A stretch of DNA of 64,000 nt from Serilophus lunatus (GCA_013399895.1 VXBA01001834.1:372001-436000); one strand, 5' to 3'; numbered from the stretch's first letter, positions 1 to 13,655 are shown. The notes: generated by a model not told the origin, from the sequence alone. Program-made: numbers and translations.

Positions 1-1740
1 ACCACAGAATAAAAACTTCAGAGGAAAATTCTGAAAGTTAATTACTATACACAAGAAATGAGAATAAAACCACTTAGTCCTGATTCCTGCTTCATAAAAC
101 TTAGAGGAGAATAATGTACCTATTTGGTTAAAATTAGCCAGTAGGTTCAAACCTATCAAGGACAGATCATGAGCCACCAAAAAGACATAAGCTTAATTTC
201 CTAAAGAAGTCAGATAGAACCAGAGGCTCTCTTGATGACATTTTATCTGTGAAAATCATTCAGAATTTGAAATATTCTAAGAAATACAGTTTTCAATACT
301 AATAATACTGAAATACTAATTACTAATAGTAGTACATCAAAACGGGTTATACATTCTACTGCTATTCCTAGTCTGTGCACCCCTAGAACACTCTTATTTG
401 GGCAAAGTGGCTCTATGCAAAAGCCTCTCTGAAATTCCACAGGACCCACTGCTTCAGTAACTGGCTTGGTAGGCCAAGTAGAAGGGTGGTTCAGAGCCAC
501 TGTCTCTCTCAGAAGCAAACACAACATCTCAGCTCTGGAAAATGCCGAGTTCGGCTCTCAGCTCCTGCTAATATCAGAGCTCGGCTTTTTCAGAGGCAGT
601 AACTCTGTCTGAGTCCTGCAACAGCTGGGAACCATCTGACTCAAGGGACTGATTCAGGATTTATTGTTTCAGAGGGTCCTCTACCAAGTTCTGAATTCCA
701 GTGCTTACCTGAAGGAAGTTGATTCTTCGCTAAGGTTTCCCTTTAATTCCTCTCTCATCAGTGACTTCTCCTCCTCTGAACAGTAAATTCAGTGGAAGCT
801 CACACGTACCACACGTGAGTGAGTTTGTGCTCCTGCAAGTTCTCAGGAGGAATTACTGCCTGCCTACTGATGAGAAAGTATGAGAGCAACTTGTAAGGTT
901 ACCAAAAGTTGAGAAGCTCTCCTTGTTTAAAGGCAACAAAGATCTGAGGAAGTTTGTCTCAACCTCTTGTTCAGTGTGAAACCATGAGCCTATTATTATT
1001 TTAATTCCTGAGAGTACCTATATGAATAGCTCTATACAGATGTGTCATATCAATATGATTGTTTTCTCTCACATGAAATATTCTTTTATATTTTATGCAT
1101 TTTAGTGATAAACAATCGGAAAATTCACTGCTTTAAAAAATCTTGTCTGAGTTAAAAACTGTTTTAGTTACTTACTTGAAAACAACACCATCATGATTGA
1201 ATTAGAATTTCTGTAGTGGTTTTGAAAGCTCTTAAAGTGTGCTTAGAAGCATAATGCAAAAGGTTCCTATTACTAAGTTATAGCTTTGCATTTAAATCAC
1301 AATGAAAACAACATTCTGCTAATGTCCTAGTATTCGCCTAGGACTTTATTTCAGCACCAATAGACGAGTAAATTCTGTAAAATATAAATAATTACCACAC
1401 ATTTTCTTAAACTGTATTTTAGAATGGAAATTAGAATGGATTAATCTACACATCAGACTGAGGTGATTCCTGCAGAAAGGCACACAGAAAGGGCTGTGCC
1501 CACTGCCAGTTATTGGGCTGCTCCCCGCTCTGCTCAGCCACAGGCTTAGCTGCAGTCCTGATGGTCAACCCTGCTAGCTGGTGGCTCTGCAAGCCTACCC
1601 AGCAGCTTGGGGCCTCCAGGTAATTAGCAGGGTTATTAGGCAGTGCTTTGGTGCTGTCAGAGGCATGATGATCGAGATCAGGCTGAGGATAACGGCTGCT
1701 GCAGCAGCAAACAGCAACCAGCTACCTGGGCCAGACTAGA
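1..1740. other. Intergenic, no gene recognised
   Basis: No exon or RNA gene could be supported here. The first 1.4 kb is AT-rich unique-looking sequence. From about 1440 to 1740 the base composition shifts to GC-richer, with CTG/CAG-rich patches, immediately before a CR1 3' scrap. This patch may be an eroded part of the same CR1, but no diagnostic motif is visible. Confidence 0.5.
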
Positions 1741-1840
1741 CAAGGCCTTCGTGGAATCTCCATCACTGAGGTTTTAAAGCCAAGTGGTCAGGGCAGTAGA
1801 TAAGGGATGATTTTTCAAAGTCCCATCCAACCTGGACTAA
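1741..1840 (+). mobile_element. CR1 LINE 3'-end fragment
   Basis: The stretch reads like the end of a CR1 3' region on the plus strand: a GTGGAATCTCCATC motif, a GAGGTTTT-AAAGCCAAG motif, then TTTTTCAAAGTCCCATCCAACCT-like sequence. The terminal ATTCTATG-type repeats are missing. It is a short, diverged, 5'-truncated copy. The assignment rests on remembered CR1 consensus features; a repeat-library search would settle it. Confidence 0.6.
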
Positions 1841-2329
1841 ATTACAATATGTAAGTTGTCAAATTATGTGTACTACAATGAGGATCAGTGAGAAAACAGG
1901 TCAGTGTTTTCATGGCTTTTATTTTCTAACAGAACACATTGCCAACTGCTTTGTTAACAAATAGGTTGCAACATTATAATAAGAAAAGTCTCACAAGTAG
2001 GTATTTTAAACATAAAATACATTCATAGTAATGCAAAAAGGAGATACAAATATTTTCCACAAATACTTTTATATTATGTTCATTTCAGTGTAAAAACAGT
2101 ATTAAATAGAATGTTAAAAGATATTCAGCCACAAAATGCAATATTGTATCTTGGTTGTTACTGAGTTTATTTCATTAAAGCACAAAATGGAATTAGCAGG
2201 ATGATATTACACAGCCTTCGTTATCCTACTATAAAGGCACCCAATTAGTCTTTTTCTGCTTTGATAAGAAGAAACAACCCATTCCATCTTACAGGCTCAC
2301 CGTGTAATTTGAAAACAGGTTAGGGAAAA
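1841..2329. other. Intergenic, no gene recognised
   Basis: AT-rich sequence between two CR1 fragments. No coding or RNA feature is visible. Confidence 0.5.
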
Positions 2330-3830
2330 TTTGGTGCAAAAGCTCTTGCTGTCCTTGGCATCCCTTAGCAGATTTAATTTCGAGTGGGGCTTAGCCTTCC
2401 TCATCACTACCCTGCATACTCTGAAAACACTCCTATATTCCTCCCAAATAGCCTAGACAGGCTTTTCAACATTCTGTAAACTTCTTTCCTCCTTTTGAGT
2501 TTTGTCAGAAACTCCCTAGTCATCCATGCAGGTCTCCTGCCCCCTTTGCTTGAGTCAAAAGGATGCATTAATCTTCATCCTGAAGGAAGTGATGCTTGAA
2601 TATTAACCAGCTCTCTTGGACCTCTGTACCTTCTAGATCCCTAATCCATGGAATCCCTCCAAGTAGGTCCTTGAGGAGGCCAAATTAGCTCTCCTGAAGT
2701 CAAGGGCTGCAGTCCTATTCACTGCCCAGCTTCCTCCACACGGGATTCTGTGCTTCATCATTTCATGGTCACTTGTCCCAACATTCACATGGTTAATGAT
2801 TGGACTTAATGATCTTGGAAGTATTTTCCAACCTTGGCGATTCTATGATTTTATGATTCTATGTTTCCCCAACCAGTCCTTCCTTGTTTATCGGTACAAG
2901 GTCCAGCAGCACACCTCTCTTTGATGGCTCCTCCACACCTGGGTCAAAACATTATATCATCAGTGCTCTGCAGGAACCTCCCGGGCTCCTGTGTGCCCAT
3001 CTGAGTTGTTTTTCCAGCAGAGATCAGAGTGATTATAAGTCCCCCATGAGAACCAGGGCCTGTGGCTGTGAAGCTCCTTCCAGCTCGTTGTAGAATTCTT
3101 CATTGACTTCTCCTGGTGGAGTGGCCTGTAGCAAACATCCACAGCAGTGTCACCTGTGTTAGCCTGACCCTGAATTCTTACCCACAAGTTCTCAACTTGT
3201 TCTTCACCCATCCCTAAACAGATCAACACTCTCCAGTTGCTCTCTCACATAACGAGGAGCTCCACCACCTCACCTTGCTGGCCTGTCTTCCCTAAAAAGG
3301 TTGTAGCCATCCATGACAGCATTCCGGTCATGTGAGCTATCCCGTGGTATCTCTGTAACTGCAACGGCATCGTGCACATATTTCTCTAATTCTGCCTGTT
3401 TATTCCCCATGCTGTGTGTATTGGTGTACAGGTATTTCAGAGAGTTAATTGATCCTGCAGGTTTCCCAGGATGGGGGTGCAATAGGATTCACCACAGCCA
3501 TAGACACTCTTGAGGTGGTTTGCCTTCTGGATCTCATCTTGGGAGGTAGATAAGGAACATTTGTCACTGCTCTGGGTGGCCTGGCTCATTCCCCAGTTGA
3601 ATGTGATGTAGTGGATGTAGTGAGCATTGCCACTTTGGACGTTGCCCTCCAAACCCTTCCATTTAGAGCCTGCTTGCTGGGTAGACCAGTCTTTGCAAAG
3701 ATTCCCTTGCCTCTTCTGGATAGGAGAAACCCATCCCTCTCAAACAGGCTATAGTCATTGAAGATGTCCTGTTGTCACAGAAGCCAAAACCCTCACAATG
3801 GCATCAGCCACAAACAAAAAAGTTGTTTTT
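2330..3830 (-). mobile_element. CR1 LINE, old copy: ORF1 end and ORF2 endonuclease region
   Basis: Minus-strand translation gives typical CR1 ORF2 N-terminal sequence in broken frames. Near 3290-3440 it shows LKYLYTNTHSMGNKQ followed by VTEIPRDSSHDRNAVMDGY, the start of the apurinic-type endonuclease domain. Near 3130-3200 it shows ENLWVRIQGQANTGD, then a YNHSDLCWKNN motif near 3010. Farther on come NKEGLVG near 2870, a GTSDHEM motif near 2770, and GGQETCMDD-type sequence (GRRPAWM in family members) near 2530. Frameshifts and stops are frequent, so the copy is dead. The part above about 3500 resembles CR1 sequence upstream of ORF2. The copy is interrupted at about 2787-2862 by a second CR1 tail on the opposite strand. 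The 3' part of the element (reverse transcriptase and tail) is absent. End points are approximate. Confidence 0.8.
2787..2862 (+). mobile_element. CR1 3' tail nested in an older CR1
   Basis: Plus-strand sequence reads GGACTTAATGATCTTGGAAG, then TTTTCCAACCTTGGCGATTC, then TATGATTTTATGATTCTATG, the hallmark 3' end of a CR1. It falls exactly between two pieces of the older minus-strand CR1 endonuclease region (NKEGLVG on one side, GTSDHEM on the other). That identifies it as a short, heavily 5'-truncated later insertion. No clear target-site duplication is visible, which is usual for CR1. Confidence 0.75.
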
Positions 3831-6800
3831 CATATGTCTATTTTTGGCTACACCTTTTCCTCTGATGAAATGGAGAAAAAAATAACTCAGGTAAAAATAT
3901 TTTTCACTTACCACACAAAGACCTTGACTGGAATTAAAAATTTTAATGATGTCACACACACGATAGGTTAAATAAGATGTCTGTGCAATGATGTTGTGTT
4001 GCTGAAAAAGGAAATTCTATTAAAAGAAAAAGTTTACATGCTATTTGCATGCAGAATTTTGCACTGTAATGTGCCTATTGTTTCTGTCAGCTACAGGGGG
4101 AGACCCTGTTTTTTATATAGAACAAGATTTAGACAATGTGAGTATAAAGTTTATGTGTATTGTAGGGCAATAAGAGAAGGATGAAGCTTTCTTGGCAAGC
4201 CAAAACTACAAATAAAAGTCTATTGACATAGAGAGGGCTCAGAGTCTGCAGAAGTTCACTTCTTCAACAATCACTAAAGAGTCCCAGAAAAATACGAGTA
4301 AATCAGGGCAGGTAGAGAACAAATTTTTCCGTGGCTGCTGTGCATGTCTCGGGGGGGTGGGGGGGTGGTTGCTTACTATAAAACTCTCTTCAGTTCCTTA
4401 GTGCCCCTCAGCCCTAAAATTTCCTTAATATAGAAAATTAATTAAGGGTTGAGGCAATCACTCCCATCCCAAGAAAAACTTGACAATGGGGAATTAAGAG
4501 GGGCACATGGGATGGGAGTCAGCTTCTGAGCTCAAGGAACTTACATGTAAGACAGCAAACTCCCGTCATGGGCAGTGGAGAGGGAGTCAGTGTGGTCAAG
4601 AGTGACTCCATTTGAACAGATTTAAGTATCTAAATGCTATTAGTTGACTAGCACTACCAGTGACTCTTTTGGCTCACTATTCTCTGTTACTGAAGCTTTG
4701 ACATGTAGCTCACCTGTAGGAATCTATTAATGGCAAATCATTCCAGCCATTATGACAATCTTTCAAAAAATTAAAAAAATTAGAAAACAGTAATCAATTT
4801 TTATCAGTGCCTAATGGGGGTAGAAGAAAGTATTGCTGGATTAACCTGCAAGAAAAGAATGTGAGGTTACTTTTTAGGAAAAACTTTCTAACTGTATGGT
4901 TAGAGAAAGAATATCATTAGAATTATAATGGTAGAGGAATTACATGGAAGCTTCTTTAGAGAACAGGTTCAGTGACTGTATCAAAAAAATGTGGACAAAA
5001 AAATATCCTAAAATGAATCATGCCATCAATTATAAGGCATAATCTGTAGTAAACTGTGTTTCATTACCTTTAATAATGGATGAATTACTCTTCTTTTTTT
5101 TTTTTCCTTTTCATAGACTGAAACAGTAATTAAATAGGAAAAAATCCTCTAGAGGTAATGCAGTTTAGCCTCCTGCTGGTAACATATCTAGATATGGTTC
5201 CTTAACCAGTTGAGGTCTGAATATCTAAAGAGCTGAGTATATTCCCCTCACCTCTGCAGGGCCCTGCTCCAATGTTTGACTGGCTTCAAGGTGAGTTTTA
5301 TTCTCTTTTATCTAGGTGGAATCTGCTGTGTTGGAACTTGTGCTGCTCGTGCTTTCTGTGACTCAGAGTTTGTATGAAGCACAGCACATAGCCTTCATTA
5401 AATTATTTTCCTAAGATAAATATAAAAAATCAATTTTTATGTAATCCAAATGTTGGAAAAGCAATAACCAGTGGGTTTTTTTTTTTGGTCTTAACTGGAA
5501 CTCATATCTAAATGATAAGAAGTCCTTTGATTTAACTCTTGAGTACTTCAGTTCATTTGAAAGCTAGCAATTATTTTTTTCTCAGTGTAATATAAAGTAA
5601 AAAATTAACAGACCACCAAAAGCAAGGCATTATTAAGAGTTATCTCTTTACAGACAGTGGTCATGGTTTACCAGAAATCTCACTGCTTCATGTGCAGCTC
5701 AATTGTTTGTATTAGCAACTTGCTTACTTATCGTCATTAATAAAATTGCAGAAGACATAGTTTAAACTTCTGTTAATGATACATTTAATGGGAAGTAACT
5801 ACGTTTCTGGCTTTCCTCTAATTTCTTTTCTAAACCTTTCTTCGCTGGAGTCCATCTATCCTTCTCTTCAACACAGAATACTGACAGTCTTTTATGCTTA
5901 CAACACTAATCCACCTACCTGTTTAAGACTAAAAGATTCCCTATGTGGTTTTTCTTCTCACAAATACTCTTTTCTTACTATCAATCCATGCAGCTAAAAG
6001 ATTCTACAAAAAAACCAACCAAACAAACAAAAAACCAAAACAAAACAAAAAAACCCACCACAAAACCTGAAGAAACAGACTCTAGGGTTTTTAAGTAGTT
6101 TTTTTTAATGAAGGCAATTCCATCACCTTTTCTGGAAAGGGTGGTCTCTGCTGTCAGTTACAAAGAGAAATTAAGTCCTACTGATCCAGTGAATATTTAC
6201 TCAACCTTTAACATTACCAGTTAATTTATCAAACCAGCTACGAGTGTAGATTATTCAGAGACAGAAAAGCGTATTATGTCCTTTCCTGAAAACTATTAAT
6301 AGCTGCATAACTCAACAGGAAGACCCCAGACTATCAGAAGCACAGACTGTGAGGATACAAAATCCCAAGGATTCCTTGGTTGGGAGTCCCTCCCGAGAGG
6401 CACCAGCACGAGCTGTTTCTGTGTTACTGCACCACAATTAAATGACTTAAAGTAACCACGTGTCTGGGACTCTGCTGTGGAATACCCAGGGCTGAGCCAG
6501 GGAGGGAAATTGGTCTGGCTGTGTGAGTGTGGGGTGTGCAGGGAGTCGGGTGGGGAACACATGGTGTCACTGGAGCCACCTGATGAGAAGGGGCTTCAGT
6601 CCAAGCAGTGAAAGTCTGGGGTGGTGGGAGTGTGACTGACAGAGTGGCTCCTGAATGGTTTGACAGCAAATTTTTCCTAACAGAGCAACCTAGTTTGATA
6701 ATCACAGAAACGTGGGAATTTACTGTACCTGAGCAATAGAAGACTAAAACTACATGTGTATATTGTGCCAACATACTTGCTGCCCACCAATAACAAGCAC

Positions 6801-9800
6801 AGCATCCTGGCAAACAAAAAGAACAGGTTCCATTGCTCACAGAAGAACTTAATAAGAAAGACAAAAACAGGCTTGTCAAATTCTTTCTAAGGAGATGCAT
6901 CCACATAACAATCTGACCTGTTCAGTAGGTTGTGCTGTTTACCAGGAATTGCAGTCTGAGATGTCACAGGACAGCTCAGTCAGACCTCAGATTTGATACT
7001 TACTCATATAGGCACTAATGGCATTGCTTAGAAGATTAATATCATACACATCTGTATGTAGAGTATGCATATTCTAAGTGAGGGGTGGTTTCTACATAGG
7101 TATTTTTCTCCAGTTTTTCCTATTAATCCTTTTGTAATGCAAGCAAAACTCCAAGAATCCTTAAGTTTTCTTTCAATAAACATAAAAAGGAGAAGAACTA
7201 CTGACAGTGTTGAAAGTATTGAGGAATATTACCCCTACCAGTAGCCTCTTAGAAACTACATAGAAAAAAAGACTGAAAGTCTCTTATGTTATGATAGCAC
7301 TAAGACACATCAGACAAATAGAATGCGAGTGCATTGTTTGACAGCCGTTAAAATATCCATATGTATAGGGCAAAACCAAAATCCATTCTCTCTGGAGAAC
7401 TGCTTCCAAAACACTCCTATAAAAAACAGTTTGGAATCTCTTCAGTACATGAGAAAAGAAGGTAGGGTAAAACAAAAAAAAAAAGTAACAAGCCCCCACT
7501 CAAAGGGCTGGTTTGTCAGACAAATAAGGGAAGATTTTGTTCTACCTATCCTCCTAAAAGCCAAAGCATGGAATATCCTACATGTGGATGGGACCTGATG
7601 CAATATTTGATCAATGAGAACTTAAGATAGCAGCTTGCAGAGTTACCTGGCCTTTTGTGCACAGGAACTGTGCAGTGTTTCACAATATTTATAAAGAAGA
7701 AAAATTCTTAGATATTGGAGCAATATTAGAGCTTAATCCTAGTGAATCAACACTGCGACATTATATGAGGGCCTCGATTCAGTGCCATTTTCAAAATTGT
7801 TATTGCTGGTAGTGAAACATGAATTTGCAGGCTTCAAATTAATTGCTTCTTCCCACTTTTATCTGAGGAGAAGATATGTTTACTATATACAATCTTATCA
7901 GATATTATTTCAAAGGACTTGAACTTCCAGACGATGACCCCTTTGCTTTGAAAGTTAGCATTTTCCATCAACTACCAGCAAACAGCTGTAAACTCTTCAA
8001 GCAAAAAAAAAAATACAGTATCTTATTAGGTCTTTTGGATTATCATCTTTGGAATTATCATACATTTTTATTATGTAGCACCAAGTAAATCCAAATATGT
8101 GAGCAAAGGCAAACACCACATTCTCCTATGTTTCTGTTAAGTTTCATGTTTTGATATAGAATCTGCTTCCTCTCACAACTTTGTACTTCTGAAAAAAGGA
8201 TAGAACAGGAAAGCTTAAAAAGGGCAAATAATTTGTCATAGTCCCCTATCTTCTACCTTGCTTGCATTTTATTGTTTATATTTTCCCTATCCATACCCAT
8301 TTAATTCTTTCAGTTCTTTGGGCAAAAAGGAGTAAGTGCAACATTAACCACAGGAACATGTTATCTTATTTCTGTTTCCTAGCTTCGTTCTGTTTCCTAG
8401 GAGTTGCTTGGGGCTTTTTTGGGTTTATAAGGGGGAAAGAAGTATTTATTTGTCAAGTAGAGGAAACCATTACTTGGTTGAACACTTTGGAAAGGATTGT
8501 AAAGTTTAGAAGTATTGTTCTATGGGTATATTTTGGGATTCATGTTTTCATGGAGTTTGAACCAGCAGTTTCATTTTTAATTTACTCTGCTTATACATGC
8601 AAACAGGAAAAAATATTGAAATTAGTACTTTCCAAGTCATCTCTACTGGATCCTTTCTATATGTTGTTTCTCAGAGTAAAATTATTATTATCTTAGCCCA
8701 CAATAATATATTGATTTGCAGTAAAACTAAAATGAGAATGCATCATACCCGTTTCGAAACTATTATTTAGAGCTATTTATAGTTTCAAGAAGACATCACT
8801 GCTCAAGTCTTGATGGGCTGTATTCAGAACCTAACACTGCATTCTTCAGGAAGTATTTCACACCATCTTCAGGTGTGTGTTTCTAAATTAGGAACCAAAG
8901 ACGCCTCAAGAAAGTGATTCTGAATATTTGTCAGTAATTTCTCTCTCATGCTCTCTGCTGAAAATATGAGTGACTTGTATTAAGAGTTTTAGATTATAAA
9001 GATAGTCTGAATGCCTCTTTATTTAAAAAAAAAAAAAATTACATTTGACCATGTGACCCAGAAGCCTTCAAAACCAGATTTTAATTTTTTACTAGAGTAA
9101 GGATTTGTTCTTCAGAACTTCAGCCACAAATGCCTGATTTAATAAGCCAGTCTTCATTATAAGATTGTGCTTCTCTTTTTACAAAGGATAGTAAAAGTTC
9201 ATTTTTCATCTGAAAATTTAACTCTCTAAATGTACAAATGCTGAGGTAAAGCAAATGGATAGTTTTTCTTCAGATTAATTCAATGGTTAGAAACTTCTCT
9301 GTGTTTATTCTTTATTTCTTTCCTTCTTTCATCACAGCAGTTCAATTATTACTGAAAATTTACAGGCTCCATTTCCCTAAATAACTGAATAAACCAAATT
9401 AAATAAACCAGAAAAAAAAATTCAGAAATATGCCTGTTGGACAGGTAGCTTACTAGTTTTCTTGTATAATTGAATAATATTATCAAATAAGCTTTGTATA
9501 TACTGAAAAAAAAAGAAGTACTACAAACTGGGAAAATACCTATGCCTGGTTTTCATTATAGACCCACAGAAATTTCATAAAGGTTTCTGTAAAAAACACT
9601 TGCATCGATGTAGACTTTGCTGGCACGATAAAAATAGGAATGATTATGCTTATTCTGTTTCCATTTGGTTTTTCTCTGTAATACCTGGGTATTATTAATA
9701 TGTCTTTTCCAAAAGAATATCAGTAGCTGCAGAAGCTGGCATGATCCAGATATCAGCAAAAAAATGTAATACTATGAGTGGTCTAAAGGCTTGCCTCTAC

Positions 9801-12630
9801 TATTGAGTAAAGATATGCACACATGCATAAAATAGACCCTTGCATCCCCTTCTGTCGTTTGCTAACCATAATGGCTTTTTCTATTCCTTGAAAGTTAGTA
9901 AACACAGATTCTACTGAAAGTTAAAAGCAAATGTTTCATAATCAAAGCCCTAATATTGAAAAAGTATGTATTTTGACAGACATCTCAGTTGCAATATGAT
10001 ATTCTGTGGCAAGAAGAGTGTTTTCCCAATAGGAGGTTTTAAATTACTGAGAATTTTAAAGCTTGTATCTGGTATTTTGAATTAGGAGCAACAAGTAGCT
10101 GAGGAAACGTGGATTAGGAAGGGATAAGAAGGGGAAAAGTTGTCTTTTTACTTGCAAACATCTCTCCAGACTAAAGAAATATACATTTAAAGTCTTTCTT
10201 TTTCAAAATATGTAGAAAAACAGTGGTAATATTTATTTCACCTACCTACTTTGTAATGAGCTAGTTAGTTATCTTAGCTCCGCTGCAGTTAAGAGACCTT
10301 TTCAGCATGGCCAATGGAACTCAGTGCAAATAAATCTGACTGAGAAATGTGTACTTCAGGATGAAATATATAATTTTCTGAACTCTACTGGCCAATTGTC
10401 TTTCAAATGTAATCACATCTAGAAGTACTAGTTCTTATGTAAATACCAACCTACATGGAAAGTTAGTTGCTCACCCAATGGCCAAAAGAACATGTCAAAT
10501 ACATTTGCTTCACAGAAAATTCTCACTGATGAATTCAAGACTGAGGTGATATTGGACTTCAGCTGAATGTGGTGAAATAAGATGAAATAAGAAATCTGAA
10601 AAGAATGTCATCACAATTTATCTTATAATCAATCTTTCAAGGTTTGTGTATTAACATTTAAGCAGTATCTAGAGTCCCACTGGCAAACAGCTGGTAAGGA
10701 CTTGCTGAAATCCTTTAAGAGCTAAACCTGAAGCATAAGTGGTTGGAAGATTTCATTGTATGGCATGGAGAAACAATGAAAATGATTTCAGTGCCTTATT
10801 CAGCAGCAGACATCTCCTGAACTTCCTTTGACCTTGCTGCAAGGTGAAAAAGAGACACCTACTTTTCCCTTGCTTCCCTCAGATAAACCAGGATGCCTCA
10901 GTTTTGAGTAAGGTCACTCCAGAGTTCCACTGGGAAAAAGAAACATTTCAAGTGGAGGAACAGAATGGAAGAATGATCAGTGACCCATCTGTTAAGTGGC
11001 ACATATGTCTTTGCTATAACACTACATGTGATCGTGTTTTCCTTACTTTATTCATTTACTATGCAAGTGAACTTAATATGCAACAATAATGAATACCTTT
11101 GCAAAGTGATTCTGAAGACTATTACTATTGATTAAACCCTTCTTCTGTTACAGAATTCAATGAAGAAAATTAGCTTGTTAACAAAAAAAAAAAAAAAGCC
11201 AACGTACTATGAAGCTGAAAAAGCTCTTTTTGTTGTCCTAAGGTTTCATTGAATTGTTTCCATTCATGAATGTGGTTCCAAATTTCAAACTGTGCTTATG
11301 AAAATGTGATATTTTCCTTTTTCACTTGTAACCCAAGTAAGAAAAAGTCAGAAAATGAAAAAAAAAAAAGTGCTGGAAAATTGTGCATAAGAATTAGTTT
11401 CTTTTATTGCAAAGCTTCTATACATATTATGTGCATACTAGTATTTACTGCCATTTTTGAAGAATAAGAAAAAACCTACCCTTTGAAATGGCAGTTCTGT
11501 TATTTTCTCACATGAACCCCAGATGCTAGAAGTAGCTAGATAATTTTCTTTACCCCGATTTCTGTCACCACAGAGATCTTGCTCTTTAAAGAGATCACAT
11601 TTTTCTGTCAGTTTTCACTGTATGGCCTACAGTTAAAAAATGGCATTCATAGTTTATATAAATGAATTTTACTCATTTTGTGTATATTTATGGTTAGCTT
11701 GCTTATTTTATTACCAATTTATTCCTGCATTAACTCCTATTTGAAAAACGTATGTGATATTTAGGGAAATTTTAATGCTTTGAAGGACATTTCAATATTT
11801 AGAGTTGTCTAAAATGTTTTTTATTACACTTTTGTAAACTAAGACCTTTAAAATGCAATCGGTGTCAACCACGAAGCCTTGTGAGTCATCCTGGGCCGTT
11901 AAGGAGACTCATCTTTTCTCAAGACAGCGTTTTTAAAACAAAATTTTAAAATACATAGAATATTCAGAAAACATTAAATAGCAAAATAGTCCTTTCATCT
12001 GCAAAATAATCCCACTGTAAGCAATGTAAATTACATTTGTTTGTGTGGACTTTCATGTATCCTTATCATTCTGTTTTCTAGATACTGTTTTATTGCTCAG
12101 TCTGATTCATTGGATTGTCCCCCATATTGAATTTTGCTGAAATAGTCCTCACCCTCTGCCTCTTTCTTTACACTTTTTTTGTTCTGAGACTCTCCTTCTC
12201 CACTCTGCAACACCACCCTGCCAATGGAATTGTTCGTAGAGCTTCAGGGAAGTGAGCAGGACTTGGCTTGAGAATGTATTAACTCTCTTCAGGGCTGTGG
12301 GGTCTAGAACTCTTGTCCTAGTCATACATCTGTTCTTTTCGAATAAGCATTGCCTTTACACCAAATGCAATATGGGGAGTTGTTAGCCTCCAGCCTTCCT
12401 TAGTAAGCAGTGTTTAAATAGACTAAAAAAACCTAGATCCCTAAATTTAGTTCTAACTCTGTATTTGGATACCTTAATATATTATTTGATAGCCTGTGAA
12501 TTCCAATTAGCCTCTTTGCAATCATTTCCATGCAATAGTATGTCTTTGTAAATTTGTGATGCTTATTCTTTGTGATTCCATATTTATTTGGGATCAGACC
12601 AAAGAAGTTCAAACCATCAACCTGTATTCA
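3831..12630. other. Gene-poor AT-rich intergenic stretch
   Basis: No exon, RNA gene or clear transposon was recognised. Local features are a G7-T-G7 tract at 4351-4368, an A-rich low-complexity run at about 6006-6066, several A homopolymers of 10-14 nt (for example 9026-9038 and 11181-11196), and a GC-richer patch at 6300-6640 that I could not assign. The longer open frames here (6424-6906 minus, 8262-8696 plus) show no known domain or splice context and are treated as chance. Confidence 0.5.
4351..4368 (+). repeat. G7-T-G7-T-GG tract
   Basis: Two runs of seven G separated by a single T, with a further GG. It contains enough G triplets with one-base loops to fold as a G-quadruplex. No gene is nearby. 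Confidence 0.6.
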
Positions 12631-13655
12631 CAGAATCACAGAATTACAGAATTAACAATGTTGGAAGAGACCATAGAGATCACCGAGCCCATCCTATTAC
12701 CTAACCTATTACCAACCAAATAGCATTCCATCATCTAGATCACCTAAATCATAGTACTAAGTACATCATCTTATCTTTTCTTAAACATATCCAGGGATGA
12801 TGACCCCACCACCTCCCTGGGCTGCCCATTCCAGTGGGAAATCACTCTTTCTGTGAAAAAGATTTCCTAATATCCAGTTTAAAACTCCCTTGACCCAGTT
12901 TAAGACTTGTTCTGTCACTGGTTGCCTGGGAGAAGAGACCAACAACCCACCTGGCTACAACCTCCCCTCAGGCAGTTGTACAGGGCCATAAGGTCTCCTG
13001 TGAGCCTCCTGTTCTCCAGACCAAACAACCCCAGCTCCCTCAGCCATTCCCCATAGGGCTTGTGCTCCAGCCCCTTCACCAACCTCACTGCCCTTCTCTG
13101 GACACTTTTGAGCAACTCAACATCTTTCTTAAACTGAGGGGCCCAGAGCTGGGCACAGTACAAAAGGTGTGGCCTGACCAGTGCTGAGTACAGGGGAAGA
13201 ATCACTTCCCTGGTCCTATTGACCACATTATTCTTGACGCAGGCCAGGATGCCATTGGCCTTCTTGGCCACCTGGGCACACTGCTGGCTCATATTCAGTT
13301 TCCTATCAGCCAGCACTCCCAAGTCCCTCTCTGCCTGCCTACTCTCCAGCCACTCAGCCCCAAACCTGTAGCTCTGCAGGGGGTTATTATAACCAAAGTG
13401 AAGAACCTGGCACTTGGAGTTGTTAAAACTCATTAGAATCAGCCCGTCTCTCCAATCTGTCAAGGTCCCTCTGAAGGGCCCTCCTACCATCTAACAGATC
13501 AACGCTTGGTCCCAGCTTGGTATCATCTGCAAACTTGGACTCAATTCCCTCATCCATATCATCGATAAAGATACTTAACAGGGCTGGGCCTAACACTGAA
13601 CTCTGGGAGACACCACTCGTGACCAGCCGCCAACTAGATTCAACCCTATTCAAGA
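12631..13655 (-). mobile_element. CR1 LINE, 5'-truncated copy with reverse-transcriptase sequence
   Basis: The minus strand encodes two overlapping pieces of CR1 ORF2 in different frames. The piece at 13423-13653 has the RT-core motif VTSGVSQSSVLGPALLSIFI followed by KFADDTKLG, which includes the catalytic Asp pair. The piece at 12915-13490 continues into the RT C-terminal part, with ERDLGVLADRKLNMS, KKANGILACV, RPHLLYCAQLW and VQRRAVRLVKGLEHKPYGEW. A frameshift near 13430-13490 separates them, so the copy is not functional. Below 12915 lies the 3' region, ending at about 12631 in the tail (plus strand reads CACAGAATCACAGAATTACA). It lacks the endonuclease and most of ORF2 through 5' truncation at about 13650. 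It is better preserved than the copy at 2330-3830, so probably younger. Confidence 0.9.

Noticed and set aside
6424..6906. 160-codon open frame on the minus strand
   Set aside because: Pro/Thr/His-rich low-complexity translation from a GT/GC-rich patch, no known domain and no splice signals that join to other exons.
8262..8696. 144-codon open frame on the plus strand
   Set aside because: Hydrophobic by virtue of T-rich sequence, with no domain, splice context or recognisable homology; expected by chance in 26 kb of AT-rich DNA.
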